DNA of 64,000 bases from Rhizobiaceae bacterium (GCA_017644105.1 JAEPMD010000009.1:39936-103935), one strand, 5' to 3'; counted from the first letter of the stretch, positions 39,920-49,336 are shown. Notes: generated by a model from the sequence alone, not told the origin. Translations and numbers: made by a program.

Positions 39920-40819
39920 ATGGATAGACTGCAATCACTAGAAGTCTTCATTGCCGTGGCCGAAACAGGTAGTTTTGCAGAAGGTGCACGTAAAATTGGC
40001 TTAAGCGCCCCCTCGGTCACGCGGGGGTTCAACGCACTTGAGGCAAGATTGGGTACGCGGCTTTTCACGCGCACAACACGACGGGTCAATTTGACTGAAA
40101 TCGGCCAATCCTATCTTGAAGATGTGCGCCTCGCCCTCTCCCAATTGCGCGGTGCGGACAATGCTGCGGCGGGTCTTGCCAGTAATCCCATCGGAAGGCT
40201 CAGAATTACCTGCCCGAACGAATTTGGCCGCATCTATATTATGCCCCTACTCACCGATTATCTTGATCAATATCCTGACGTTGATGCCGATATTGTTATG
40301 GTCGATAGGATCGTCAATATTGTTGATGAAGGCTATGATCTGGCCGTTCGCATCGGGCATTTGCAATCTTCAGGATTAATGGCGATCAAAGTGGGTCAAG
40401 TCCGGCGCATGTTGTGCGCTGCGCCTTCTTACATAGAACAATATGGCAAACCCTCGCATCCGTCTGAATTGTCACAACACAAAATCATCGCCAATGCGCC
40501 TGCAAGCCGAACTATGGAATGGCGTTTCGATGGCGACAAACCCTATACAGCAAGCTTCAAACCACGACTTTCCGTCAGCAGCGTTGCTGCATCAATTTCC
40601 GTTGCGCAAAGTGGCTGGGGGATTTGCCGAGTCCTATCCTACCAAGTGGGTGATGACATTCAAAACGGAACGCTCGTCCCGATCTTAGAAGATTTTGAAC
40701 CCGACCCCCTGCCGATCCAGCTTGTGCATATTGAAGGACGCAGCGCACCTGCAAAACTGCGATCATTTTTAGATTTTGCCAGCCAACGACTGCGGGCAAA
40801 TGTTTTGCTGAAAGGGTAA
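39920..40819 (+). CDS. LysR-family transcriptional regulator
   Basis: A 299-residue regulator: an N-terminal winged helix-turn-helix ([34 protein letters not shown]) and a C-terminal periplasmic-binding-like effector domain with [13 protein letters not shown] and VRIGHL. The ATG at 39920 is preceded by TAGGA; an upstream ATG lacks a site and would add an AT-rich tail. Divergence from the DUF1348-GST-oxidoreductase operon suggests it regulates that operon, which is an inference from arrangement. Confidence 0.9.
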   Translation: MDRLQSLEVFIAVAETGSFAEGARKIGLSAPSVTRGFNALEARLGTRLFTRTTRRVNLTEIGQSYLEDVRLALSQLRGADNAAAGLASNPIGRLRITCPNEFGRIYIMPLLTDYLDQYPDVDADIVMVDRIVNIVDEGYDLAVRIGHLQSSGLMAIKVGQVRRMLCAAPSYIEQYGKPSHPSELSQHKIIANAPASRTMEWRFDGDKPYTASFKPRLSVSSVAASISVAQSGWGICRVLSYQVGDDIQNGTLVPILEDFEPDPLPIQLVHIEGRSAPAKLRSFLDFASQRLRANVLLKG

Positions 40820-40948
40820 TAGAGATTTTATCTAACTGCACCTGATTTATTGGTAACAACCTTTTATGTCACTCGGTTTAATTCAATCAATTGCAGATCT
40901 AAGGCCAATCATATAGGTCTTGTTCAACGCAATGATTGAACAAGATAC

Positions 40949-41730
40949 ATGGCACGACGAAAATACGGTACAAATCTCCCTGCCCCTTTTTTAAAGAACT
41001 TAAAAATCGTCTCGGAGCAATTTGCTGAAAAGAAAGGCTATCCGTTTAACCTGCCTTGGCTTGATCAAGGGCGTTTTGAACTTGAATTCACATCGCCAGT
41101 TACAATCATCATCGGGGAGAATGGAACCGGAAAATCCACTCTTATTGAAGCAATAGCCGCTTTGAGCGGATATGATGAATCAGGCGGGGCAAGGGTTACA
41201 TGCCGGTTGATCACTCCAAGGCCATAGATAAAAGTGGTGCAGAGCTCTCAGAAGTTTTACGTGGCGCATGGCTTCCAAAGGTCACCAATGGCTGGTTTTT
41301 CAAAGCGGAATCCTTTTTTTCAGCTGCCCGCTATTTAGATGAAGCTGCAATTGACGATCCTCTGGGCGGGCCACCACCGGATTTTCTATCATGGAGCCAC
41401 GGCGAAGGCTTTATCCGCTTCTTTGAAGAGCGCATGTCCCGCCAAGGCATCTATTTCATGGATGAGCCGGAAAGCGCATTATCACCTAAACGGCAATTAG
41501 AGCTCCTGCGCATATTATACAAAATTCAACAAAGCAAAAACGCGCAAGTGATTATGGCAACGCATTCGCCTATTCTTATGGCCCTTCCCGATGCTAAAGT
41601 TCTCGAAGTCACGCGCCTAGGTCTTAATGAGGTGGATTACCGCGACACCTCGCATTTCAAACTCTACCAATCCTTCACATCCGACCCGGAAGATTTTATC
41701 AACGAGATGATTGTTGAAGATCAAGATTAG
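40949..41730 (+). pseudogene. AAA-type P-loop ATPase split by a frameshift
   Basis: Two frames join at a G4 tract (41186-41189). The first 92 codons hold Walker A GENGTGKS (residues 56-63). The second frame, open from the join and with a first ATG at 41200, holds [18 protein letters not shown], the ABC-ATPase-like IYFMDEPESALSPKRQLELL and ATHSPILMA. One extra G at the tract, or a -1 slip, restores one product of about 260 residues with Gly-Lys-Gly-Tyr-Met at the join. Whether this is a lost gene, programmed slippage or a sequence error cannot be told. It resembles COG3910-type stand-alone ATPases of unknown role. The annotation spans both parts. Confidence 0.75.
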
Positions 41731-41737
41731 GAATTCT

Positions 41738-42172
41738 TCACGAAAAAATTCCCGAAATGATCAATGACGCAATGACAATCGAGGATACAATGATCCTGGT
41801 TCGAAAATAATGTCGGGAAATTAGATCGGCACGATACATTCTGTGGTCAATGACAAGTAGCAATATAAATGCTGCGATAAACATTGCGACAAGCATATTA
41901 AAACTAAGGGTCAGAAACCCGATCCAGAGTAAAACAGCCAAAGCATTACTCAAAATCGGTAGGATCACCCCCCACCGATCTTCATTAATATGAAGATGTT
42001 GGCCCCAATGAACACCGGTTAAAAATGTTGAGATCACCAATGCATAAACGCTTAACACCTGCTCGACCGGTCCAAGCAACGGGAGTTGCGTAACACCAAT
42101 CACCAAACAAAGGGCACTAAAAACAAACGGTATAGCGCCTGCATAGGTTAAATGCGGGAAGATTTTTTGCAT
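41738..42172 (-). CDS. DUF3429 integral membrane protein
   Basis: A 144-residue membrane protein with about four helices (residues ~9-28, 36-55, 70-95, 115-140), an HWGQHL motif near 55 and the charged DHRMYRADL loop. It matches DUF3429, a family of unknown function in proteobacteria. The start at 42172 is preferred because GAGGGG lies eight bases upstream; a longer frame would add a basic extension without a site. Its stop is eight bases from the convergent ATPase gene. Confidence 0.8.
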   Translation of the reverse strand: MQKIFPHLTYAGAIPFVFSALCLVIGVTQLPLLGPVEQVLSVYALVISTFLTGVHWGQHLHINEDRWGVILPILSNALAVLLWIGFLTLSFNMLVAMFIAAFILLLVIDHRMYRADLISRHYFRTRIIVSSIVIASLIISGIFS

Positions 42173-42588
42173 TGCGGAGCCCCTCTTAATTAGCGTTCGT
42201 TCAAATGCGTGGGCCCAGTTAAAACCAGACACTATTTTAGTCACAATCATCGTTTCTTACGCAAAAGATGCCCGTCCTGATCCCAAAATCCTGATTTTTT
42301 TAAAAAAACTTGGAAACCTAGAGTATTTTTTCCGGAGCAGAACATGGACCGATAAACGAATGCGAAAAGTGGCTGTGTCGCATAATGACACGCCATAGAA
42401 GATGCGCCATATCAGCAAATTCCACAAACCCCAAGCCTTAAATAGCGGAAAAGTATGCACTAATAGCGATTTTGTATCAAATTAAACAGCTGAATTAATT
42501 ACATTTTTCACTATCTATTTAAAACCGATTTAAGACCCAGCTGTTATAAACCAACCCAATATTTCGTTTTTCGCGTCGAAACTCGCCG
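42173..42588. other. 416-bp intergenic region before the acyltransferase pair
   Basis: No gene is supported. It holds a run of T/A (42290-42310), the hairpin described at 42371-42394 and an AT-rich stretch (42470-42560) likely to contain the promoter of the CelD-MBOAT genes. Confidence 0.5.
42371..42394. promoter_or_regulatory. hairpin similar to the nrdJ leader hairpin
   Basis: GGC-t-GTGTC pairs with GACAC-GCC over the loop GCATAAT, followed by ATAGAAG. The motif GTGTC...GACAC.CCATAG recurs at 3336-3362 upstream of nrdJ, which suggests a shared regulator or RNA element. Confidence 0.35.
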
Positions 42589-43761
42589 ATGCTTTTTTCA
42601 GGGAACGCGCTTTATTTGGCCGGTAATAAAAATAACATGAACAAGCCTGTTATAAATATTTCACCTGATGTGACCGAAATTTCCTCAGATCTGCCTGAAT
42701 TGCCAAATCAAATTGAAATTTCAAAAGATAATGATTTTGATTTTTTATCCGTTGAGTATCGCAATCTTTTCGAGGCTTCCGATGCCACAGCGTTTCAAAG
42801 TCCAGATTGGCTTGCTGCGTTTTACGATGAATTAGCACCTTGCAGAAATGCGAGAAAACTGGTTATCACCGGCCGCAATCTGGGTTCGGGGGAGCTGATC
42901 TTTGTATTACCTCTTATTCAAAGAAAGATTAAAAACATCATTCTTGTTGAATCGACTGATCTCGGCGTCAGCGATTATTCCGCGCCAATTGTTCATAAAT
43001 GCCGTTTAAATGACCTATTAACTGACAAATTACTTTCGAAAAATGTATCCAAAGCTATTGGTAGATATGACCTCTTGCGCATTAAACCCATTCGTGAAGA
43101 AACACGTCATTTATGCGAGTTATTTTTTAAAACGACATCTCGCTAGCTAGACTTCTCTGCGCATGCATCACAAATGCATGCACCTTATGATGTTTGGCGC
43201 AAAAACGCCTTTGGCAAAAGCCATACAAAATATATCGATCGGAAATTCCGTCGTTTTAATAAAGACCATGCTGTTACTTTAGAAAAAGTTTCAGGTGACG
43301 AGATTGAAGACGCGATCAATTACGTCCAGCAACAACGAAAAGGACGCTTTGATGGAGATCCGATCCAAGAAGATTTCGTTCTGAAATTTTATACCCGAGT
43401 TGCTAAAAATTCAGGATTAAAATATATCGCAAGAACATATCAATTAATGGCAGATGGCCAACGTGCTGGCGTTGTTTTTGGGCTTATTAAAGATAAACGC
43501 TATCACTATCTGCTCATCGGATGTGACTACGATCAATTTGGCAAACACTCACCTGGCCTGATCATGTATGATCTCATCATGGCTGATTGGTTGTCCGAAG
43601 GTGGTGACATATTTGATTTCACCATTGGTGACGAACCCTTTAAAGCGAGCTTTGGAACAAAGCCAACGCAGATGTATGAAATACTTAAAGCCGGCAGCCC
43701 TTTGGGCAAATTGGCACGTATTTTCATGAAGTTAAAAACCCAAATGAACACGTCGTCTTAA
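42589..43761 (+). pseudogene. CelD-type GNAT acetyltransferase interrupted by one in-frame TAG
   Basis: One reading frame of 390 codons is broken only by TAG at 43144-43146, between the codons for SR and LDF. The first 185 codons are the N-terminal part (AFQSPDWLAAFYDELAP, GSGELIFVLPLIQR). The rest (YHYLLIGCDYDQFGKHSPG, DIFDFTIGDEPFKASFG) is the C-terminal GNAT half of the Acetyltransf_6/CelD family linked to polysaccharide biosynthesis. Neither half would be active alone. No ribosome-binding site precedes the next ATG (43174), so restart is unlikely. The start at 42589 is uncertain; an ATG at 42637 is an alternative. The downstream MBOAT-like gene is intact, so loss may be recent or readthrough may occur. 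Confidence 0.7.
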
Positions 43762-43774
43762 ATGGGTTAACAGC

Positions 43775-45256
43775 ATGTCTGATAGCGTACAACAATCCCA
43801 ACCAATGACGTCTTTTTCTCCCTGGCATTTGCGAAATGCTTGGTTGAAGATGGATCAAAATCCACGTGCTATTGAATTTGCCAAATCTAATATCGGCATA
43901 TTTGTGCTTCACGCAGCCTTTATCTTTGTCATGGCTCTTAGTCAGCAATTTTCAAATTCTGCTCTTGGATTGATCAGTCTCACGATCATTGGCGTTGCGA
44001 TACTACCGAAATATCGCATTCCGCTGATCATGTTGTCCTCCGTATTTTATCTATTGCTGCGTCCCTTTCGTGTGGATGGATGGAGTAACTTACTCAATAC
44101 AAAAGTGGTGGAATTACCACTCAACATATCGCCTTATATTTGGCAGTTTTCAGCTGTAGGTGCGTTCCTCTGCTTCGCATTTATCTTTTTGAAATGTATA
44201 AATTGGCAAAAAACCACCTGGATCTCAAAACGACCGGTTTTGAGCCTAATTCTGATCTGGGCGAGTTGTGCGATCATAGCCCTACTGACCTCTGATCAAA
44301 GCTATGTCAGCACCTTTCTATGGACCTTTACAGGCGTACTTGTCTCCAGTCTCTGGTTCTTAGCCTATGCGGCCGTTGATCAAAAAAACAAAGAACAAAC
44401 ACCACTTGTCGTTCGTAGCGGATTTATGCGCCCGTTCTGGGGTGGCAGCGCAACGCCAATTGGTAAGAGCTTTGGCTACTTAAACAAATTCGACGCCAAG
44501 AACGATAATGAGTTGGCAGTAACGCGTTTGAAAGCCATCAAACTCATTGTCTGGGCACTTATTCTCACGATCATGATGCATGCAATGGAAATGGTGGCGC
44601 GCGGCTATCTTAACTTACCTGTCTTGCAAGAGATCATATTGGCCCATGCGGATGGAAATCCCTTTGCAACGGGCACGAATTGGTCGAGCCTCATTTACAA
44701 CTATTTCTTGGATCTTGTTGTGATCGCGATCTGGGGACATTTCATTGTCGCTGTTATTCGCATGATCGGCTATCGCATACCGCGAAACACCCGCAACCCC
44801 CTTGCCTCGCGCACTTTGGCTGAGTTCTGGAACCGCTATTTCTTTTATTTCAAAGAGCTACTGGTTGACTTCTTCTTTTATCCAACCTTTGTGCGTTACT
44901 TTAAAAAAGCGCCCAAACTGCGCATTGCGTTTGCAACGTTCTGCGCCGCCTTTTTGGGTAATTTCCTCTACCATTTTGCGCGCGATACATTCCACTTCGC
45001 CCAATTGCCGTTTTGGGAAGCGTTAGCGATCTTTCAGTCCGCAGCGGTCTATTCCGTTCTCCTAGCCTTGGGTTTAATCTTGTCGCAGCTAAATCCTTAT
45101 AAGCCCAAACCGCAGGATGGGTTTTTTCGCTACGAAGTCCTCACACGATTAAATGTGATCGCATTCTTCTGTTTCCTGAAGATCTTTGACGATATGTCAG
45201 GCGAAGGCAATGTTGTAGAACGCCTTGCTTTTCTGATTGATTTATTTGGCGCTTGA
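43775..45256 (+). CDS. MBOAT-like polytopic membrane protein
   Basis: A 493-residue protein with about nine to eleven membrane helices. A segment near residues 345-410 has FWNRYFFYFKELLVDFFFYPTF and then FLGNFLYHFARD; the Trp-Asn/Arg context followed by a buried His is like membrane-bound O-acyltransferases, which transfer acyl groups to polysaccharides or lipids. It starts 14 bases after the CelD-type gene, probably one transcript. The combination suggests acylation of a surface glycan. The family call is by pattern; the acceptor is unknown. Confidence 0.6.
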   Translation: MSDSVQQSQPMTSFSPWHLRNAWLKMDQNPRAIEFAKSNIGIFVLHAAFIFVMALSQQFSNSALGLISLTIIGVAILPKYRIPLIMLSSVFYLLLRPFRVDGWSNLLNTKVVELPLNISPYIWQFSAVGAFLCFAFIFLKCINWQKTTWISKRPVLSLILIWASCAIIALLTSDQSYVSTFLWTFTGVLVSSLWFLAYAAVDQKNKEQTPLVVRSGFMRPFWGGSATPIGKSFGYLNKFDAKNDNELAVTRLKAIKLIVWALILTIMMHAMEMVARGYLNLPVLQEIILAHADGNPFATGTNWSSLIYNYFLDLVVIAIWGHFIVAVIRMIGYRIPRNTRNPLASRTLAEFWNRYFFYFKELLVDFFFYPTFVRYFKKAPKLRIAFATFCAAFLGNFLYHFARDTFHFAQLPFWEALAIFQSAAVYSVLLALGLILSQLNPYKPKPQDGFFRYEVLTRLNVIAFFCFLKIFDDMSGEGNVVERLAFLIDLFGA

Positions 45257-45279
45257 GGAGTTAAGCGCATTTCACGGGC

Positions 45280-47046
45280 TCATTCAACCTCAATAACAAT
45301 CGCTGTGTGAATAGCATGTGAATCTCCCCAACGTGGGCCTGTAGGTGGCGTATGATTAAAAAACATGGCCATCATCGCCTTGCCTCGACCACCATTATTT
45401 GGCTCACCTCCAAGCCACGGAATCCAATCATTGGGTTCACCAGTTACCCAGACCCAACCTCCATCCGGCTCACGCGCGCCTTCGGTTTGATAAAGTCCAA
45501 AAACGGGGCCTGTATAGGCTCCATCATCGTGTTCCTGCCAAAACCGTGTATCATCTTTAATCAAATTATAGACAAAGTCGTTTTCTTCCGGGCTCGTCAT
45601 TGTAGCGAGATGACCACCCGCCTTTTCAGCGAGTTTGTTCACAACAGCAAAACTGTCACAACACCAGTTCAACACACCCAGATAAAGTCGATCTTCATAA
45701 TAGCCATACACAAATTCTTTCCCCCTAAGCGCCTTTGCGGCCTTGAGTAGTCTGGGGTCTGTCTCCAAAAGACTAAGTGCTTCAGGGTCATAACGACGTG
45801 CATTGGTCGACGAGATAATCGGCACAGTGCTTGTTTCCACGGCAACCAATTCCACGCCCAGTGCTGCCGCAGTTCCCGCTGTCACCACACCAGTTGACGG
45901 TAATTCTTCCGCTGCTTGAAAATCAGCAATTGCTTGACGTGTTTTGCGCCCTATTTGACCATCCTCTGGTCCAGCCGCATAACCACGCAAATTAAGAGCG
46001 GCTTGAATGGCCTTGGCATCATCTTTAGTTAAACCCAGATTTTCCTCAGCTTGAGACGCAACTTCGCGAGTGACTTTGACTGTCTCATCGCTTTGCACAC
46101 TCGTCCCGCTAGCCGCCGCAAGCCTTTCCGCAGCAATATCTTCTAAAACAGCAACAGCCATCTCCCGCAATGCGCCATTTGGAAAACGATCCAGAAAAAT
46201 TTCCCAGGTTCGCTCGGAATTGATGGACATAGCCGCATCAAAAAGCGCTTGTTCCTGCTCCAATGCCAAAGATACCCCCTCGCCGGAAGATGATAAGTTT
46301 AAATAGATATCCTGTGTTAAATCATTTGAAACAATGGGGGTTTGTTTATTATCGGTGTCTCGTTCCACATCGCGGATTACGCGCTTCATCAGCGAAAGAA
46401 CCTCCACGTTTTCCGCAGGGAGATGTGCCGCAAGCGCTGTTGCAAAGGGTGAATTTCCGCCATTTCCATCGAAAGCAACCTGCCCGGGAGACGCAGCGAA
46501 CAACATCATCGCACCTTGATTTTTATGCTCAACCGGCGCTAACCCGCGAGAGACAAGGGCCCTAGTTTGGGAAAAGTTATCTCGGTAAAATTGATCCGCC
46601 AGCGGGTTGTCGCGACAAGCATCGATAAAAATAAGCGCTGCCTTGGAATTCTTTCGCATTAACCGGGCCATTTTATCAAGGGCAACCGTTTCACCCTCAA
46701 TATCAAATTCAGTTTCAAGCCGAGCATCCGTTCCAATCAGATAATTTCGTCCCTCATATTGCATCCCGTGTCCAGCAAAATAGAAAAACGTTAAATCAGC
46801 ATCTCGGTTTTCCGTTAGAAATTTGGCAAAGGAACGACCAAGTTCATCACGGCTAAGATCAAAATGAGTGGAAACTTTAAAACCCAGATCTTCCAAAGTT
46901 TTAGAGATAAGTTTTGCGTCCTTTGTAGGGTTCGCCAACGCAGTTGCGTGTTCATAGTCTGAATTACCCACGACGAAAGCCGCGCGGACTTCCGCTTGTG
47001 CCGCATTTGACAAGAGCAAGACAAAAAGAAAGATCAAACGGACCAT
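45280..47046 (-). CDS. exported caspase-like protease with peptidoglycan-binding and C-type-lectin domains
   Basis: A 588-residue protein with a signal peptide (residues 1-18, cleavage after AQA). The peptidase C14/metacaspase-like domain has His93 (FAGHGMQ) and Cys144 (IDACRDNP). A peptidoglycan-binding repeat (about 340-397: NLRGYAAGPEDGQIGRKTRQ) follows a helical linker. The C-terminal ~140 residues form a C-type-lectin-like domain with WVTGEPND (533-540) and GGEPNN (546-551). AAGGGG precedes the ATG. It is encoded alone. Roles in cell-wall turnover, surface binding or programmed death are all possible; none can be shown. Confidence 0.8.
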   Translation of the reverse strand: MVRLIFLFVLLLSNAAQAEVRAAFVVGNSDYEHATALANPTKDAKLISKTLEDLGFKVSTHFDLSRDELGRSFAKFLTENRDADLTFFYFAGHGMQYEGRNYLIGTDARLETEFDIEGETVALDKMARLMRKNSKAALIFIDACRDNPLADQFYRDNFSQTRALVSRGLAPVEHKNQGAMMLFAASPGQVAFDGNGGNSPFATALAAHLPAENVEVLSLMKRVIRDVERDTDNKQTPIVSNDLTQDIYLNLSSSGEGVSLALEQEQALFDAAMSINSERTWEIFLDRFPNGALREMAVAVLEDIAAERLAAASGTSVQSDETVKVTREVASQAEENLGLTKDDAKAIQAALNLRGYAAGPEDGQIGRKTRQAIADFQAAEELPSTGVVTAGTAAALGVELVAVETSTVPIISSTNARRYDPEALSLLETDPRLLKAAKALRGKEFVYGYYEDRLYLGVLNWCCDSFAVVNKLAEKAGGHLATMTSPEENDFVYNLIKDDTRFWQEHDDGAYTGPVFGLYQTEGAREPDGGWVWVTGEPNDWIPWLGGEPNNGGRGKAMMAMFFNHTPPTGPRWGDSHAIHTAIVIEVE

Positions 47047-47177
47047 GGCACCCCCCTTACGTCCACAATTGATCCCAGATTCTTATCACACGTCACTGAG
47101 CACTGTAAAATAATGCCTAAATAAGACTAAGTCAGGAGGAATTCACAGGATTATTAGAGACAAAGCAGCGCTTCCTC

Positions 47178-47687
47178 TCACATCCACCAGTCGTCGTTTT
47201 CGCAAATAATCTCGATCGCATCATCGTGCAAATCTTTAGCCCATTGGGCGACAGTTTGGCCGGATAGTATTTTGTCAGGGCTAATGTCAGCCAATGGCTG
47301 CATAACAAAAGCGCGGTCGGTCATGCGCGGATGCGGGACTTCCAGCCCCTCTTCTGCGATTACCTCATCACCGAAATATAAAATATCAATATCCACCAAG
47401 CGCGGGCCCCAGCGTTCGGTGCGCACGCGCCCATGTATTTGCTCGATATCAAGACATTTCTCAAGAAGAGCACGCGCGGAAAGACTTGTTTCAACCAATA
47501 GGCAGGCATTTAAAAAGGGCGGCTGATCCGTTTTGCCCCATGGCGGGGTTTTATAAAGTTTTGAAACTCTCAACACTTCGACATCGAGTTGATGCGCCAA
47601 ATGACTGATCACATTGATTAAATTTTGCTGAGTATCACCGAGATTTCCACCGATACCAAGCGCAGCGCGCGTCAAATCATCACTCAT
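47178..47687 (-). CDS. folK: 2-amino-4-hydroxy-6-hydroxymethyldihydropteridine pyrophosphokinase
   Basis: A 169-residue HPPK that transfers pyrophosphate to the pterin in folate synthesis. It has LGIGGNLGD, the LYKTPPWG substrate loop, RTERWGPRLVDIDIL and VPHPRMTDRAFVMQPL. The start at 47687 overlaps the folB stop (ATGA), so it is coupled. Together with folP and folB it forms a complete three-gene folate branch. Confidence 0.93.
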   Translation of the reverse strand: MSDDLTRAALGIGGNLGDTQQNLINVISHLAHQLDVEVLRVSKLYKTPPWGKTDQPPFLNACLLVETSLSARALLEKCLDIEQIHGRVRTERWGPRLVDIDILYFGDEVIAEEGLEVPHPRMTDRAFVMQPLADISPDKILSGQTVAQWAKDLHDDAIEIICENDDWWM

Positions 47688-48052
47688 CGTGCAGTCTCTA
47701 TACACACTTCAACATGGTCTAACACGCCTTGTATGGGCGCAGATGGTTTGCGAACAGTGATCTTCGCCTTTTGCACCAGATTAAAGCTGTCGATGATGTT
47801 TTGCCCGATGAAATGCGCCAAAGTTTCGATCAAATCATACTTCGTATTGGTAACCGTATCCTCCACTAAAGCAAACACCTCACCATAATGAACCGTATTT
47901 TCAAGCTGATCATCGGCAATGTCTTCAGACTTTGTCACATCCATTTCAACATCGACGAAAAAGCGTTGTCCAATCTTTTTCTCTTCCTCAAATACCCCGT
48001 GATAGGCGTAAAAAGAGCAATTTTTGAGCGTGATCTTGATAATATCGGTCAA
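47684..48052 (-). CDS. folB: dihydroneopterin aldolase
   Basis: A 122-residue enzyme that cleaves dihydroneopterin. The motif ITLKNCSFYAYHGVFEEEKKIGQRF carries the conserved Tyr-His-Gly region, and VHYGEVFALVED and VRKPSAPIQG complete the family signature. It overlaps folP by four bases at its start and folK by four at its end. Confidence 0.93.
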   Translation of the reverse strand: MTDIIKITLKNCSFYAYHGVFEEEKKIGQRFFVDVEMDVTKSEDIADDQLENTVHYGEVFALVEDTVTNTKYDLIETLAHFIGQNIIDSFNLVQKAKITVRKPSAPIQGVLDHVEVCIETAR

Positions 48053-48954
48053 GATGTCTTCCCTTCATCTAAAACATGAGCAATCAAGCCATCCGCAACA
48101 GATAACCCATCGCGATTGGTGGCAACATCATGAACGCGAAATATTGCGCCGCCCATAGCTCGCAATAGCGTTGAAGTCGCTGATGTCCCAACATCACGAT
48201 GTTCCGCATCCTGACCCGTTAAAGCGCCAATAAAGCGTTTTCGCGAAGACCCAATGAGATAAGGATAATTTAGCGCATGCAGCTCTTCAAAGCGCAACAG
48301 AAGCGACAGATTTTCGTCCAATGTTTCCTTGGCAAAGCCAAAACCAGGATCCAGTACAATGGCTTCGTCTTTTAAACCAGCTATTTGCGCGACCTTAAGA
48401 GATGTTTCAAGCCAATCAAATTGATCCTGGATCACATCCGCATGTTTTACGCGATCACGACCGGTATGCATGATGCAGACCCCTGCGCCATGTTTTGCCG
48501 CGACATTGGCGATCTGTGGGTCCCTTTGAAGCCCCCAAACATCATTAATGATATGCGCGCCAGAGGAAATCGCCAGATCGGCTGTCGTTTCACGATAGGT
48601 GTCGATGGATAAAATTACATCAAAATTGGCCACCAGCGCCTCTATCACAGGCAATACACGATCCTGTTCCATTTGGGCAGTGACAGGATCTGCGCCCGGT
48701 CGCGTAGATTCCCCACCAATATCTAAAATATGCGCACCCTCTGAGATGTGTTTTTCAGCAGATTTGAGCGCCTCATCGACATTATTGATCAATGACCCAT
48801 CAGAGAATGAATCCGGAGTGATGTTCATGATCGCCATGATGATCGCTTTCGGACCCAAAGTCAGCGTTTTATCATGCGCAAGCTGCCAGTCTCGTGATTC
48901 AAAACACTGAATATTGGAACGTATGGATGTCAACATGGAAAAAACTGTCCGCAT
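48049..48954 (-). CDS. folP: dihydropteroate synthase
   Basis: A 301-residue enzyme joining pterin pyrophosphate to p-aminobenzoate, the target of sulfonamides. It has IMNITPDSFSDG, DIGGESTRPGADPV, SIDTYR, LDPGFGFAK and GSSRKRFIG. The N-terminal ~25 residues are less conserved, so the start is uncertain by a few codons. It is the first gene of folP-folB-folK. Confidence 0.93.
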   Translation of the reverse strand: MRTVFSMLTSIRSNIQCFESRDWQLAHDKTLTLGPKAIIMAIMNITPDSFSDGSLINNVDEALKSAEKHISEGAHILDIGGESTRPGADPVTAQMEQDRVLPVIEALVANFDVILSIDTYRETTADLAISSGAHIINDVWGLQRDPQIANVAAKHGAGVCIMHTGRDRVKHADVIQDQFDWLETSLKVAQIAGLKDEAIVLDPGFGFAKETLDENLSLLLRFEELHALNYPYLIGSSRKRFIGALTGQDAEHRDVGTSATSTLLRAMGGAIFRVHDVATNRDGLSVADGLIAHVLDEGKTS

Positions 48955-49237
48955 TGTGATAAAACGCCAAATCTTAATTGGCGCACATCTCTATATCGGC
49001 AAATGCGCGGCTATGTATAGGGAAAAGTTAAAGAATCGCGGTTCATCTAACTCGGGACGCGAATAGTCTTCGATTGGTTCTGCTTAAGTCAAGCAATATT
49101 CAATAATTGCCTATTTTATCAACTAAATGATGAAATTTGCCTATTATTTTGTCAAATTATATCGATAACATTTGAGGATAGTCGCATAAAAAAACGTCAG
49201 CTATCCCTTACATAAGTTTAGTTTTTACGATCCGTCA

Positions 49238-49335
49238 TGTACTCCCGGCGCACAAGGTATAAAACACGTTCCTCCCATGTCTTTTATACAGCGCCCAATT
49301 CGCCTCACCACATTCATGCGGTGAGGTTCTTTTTT
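49238..49335 (+). ncRNA. candidate small regulatory RNA with anti-Shine-Dalgarno loop
   Basis: The 8-bp stem GTATAAAA (49257-49264) / TTTTATAC (49282-49289) encloses a loop with CCTCCC (49271-49276). An independent plus-strand terminator follows. No open frame lies here and the flanking genes read the other way, so the terminator needs its own transcript. Structure and CCTCC loop recall the alphaproteobacterial aSD-type small RNAs, such as the alpha-r14 family. The promoter and the exact 5' end could not be placed. Confidence 0.4.
49303..49335 (+). terminator. intrinsic terminator of the candidate small RNA
   Basis: CCTCACC pairs with GGTGAGG around a loop of about ten bases, followed by TTCTTTTTT on the plus strand. 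The opposite reading has no T-tract, so it is directional. Confidence 0.8.
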
Positions 49336-49336
49336 A

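Larger units (their letters stand above)
48955..49336. other. 382-bp intergenic region folP / ferredoxin
   Basis: Both neighbouring genes are on the minus strand. It carries a pair of direct repeats, TTGCCTATTTTATCAA (49107-49122) and TTGCCTATTATTTTGTCAA (49137-49155), 30 bp apart, followed by the candidate small RNA on the plus strand. No protein gene is evident. Confidence 0.5.

Noticed and set aside
42257-42460. A 67-codon minus-strand frame upstream of the DUF3429 gene
   Set aside because: No ribosome-binding site, biased composition and it covers the hairpin motif; no resemblance to any family.
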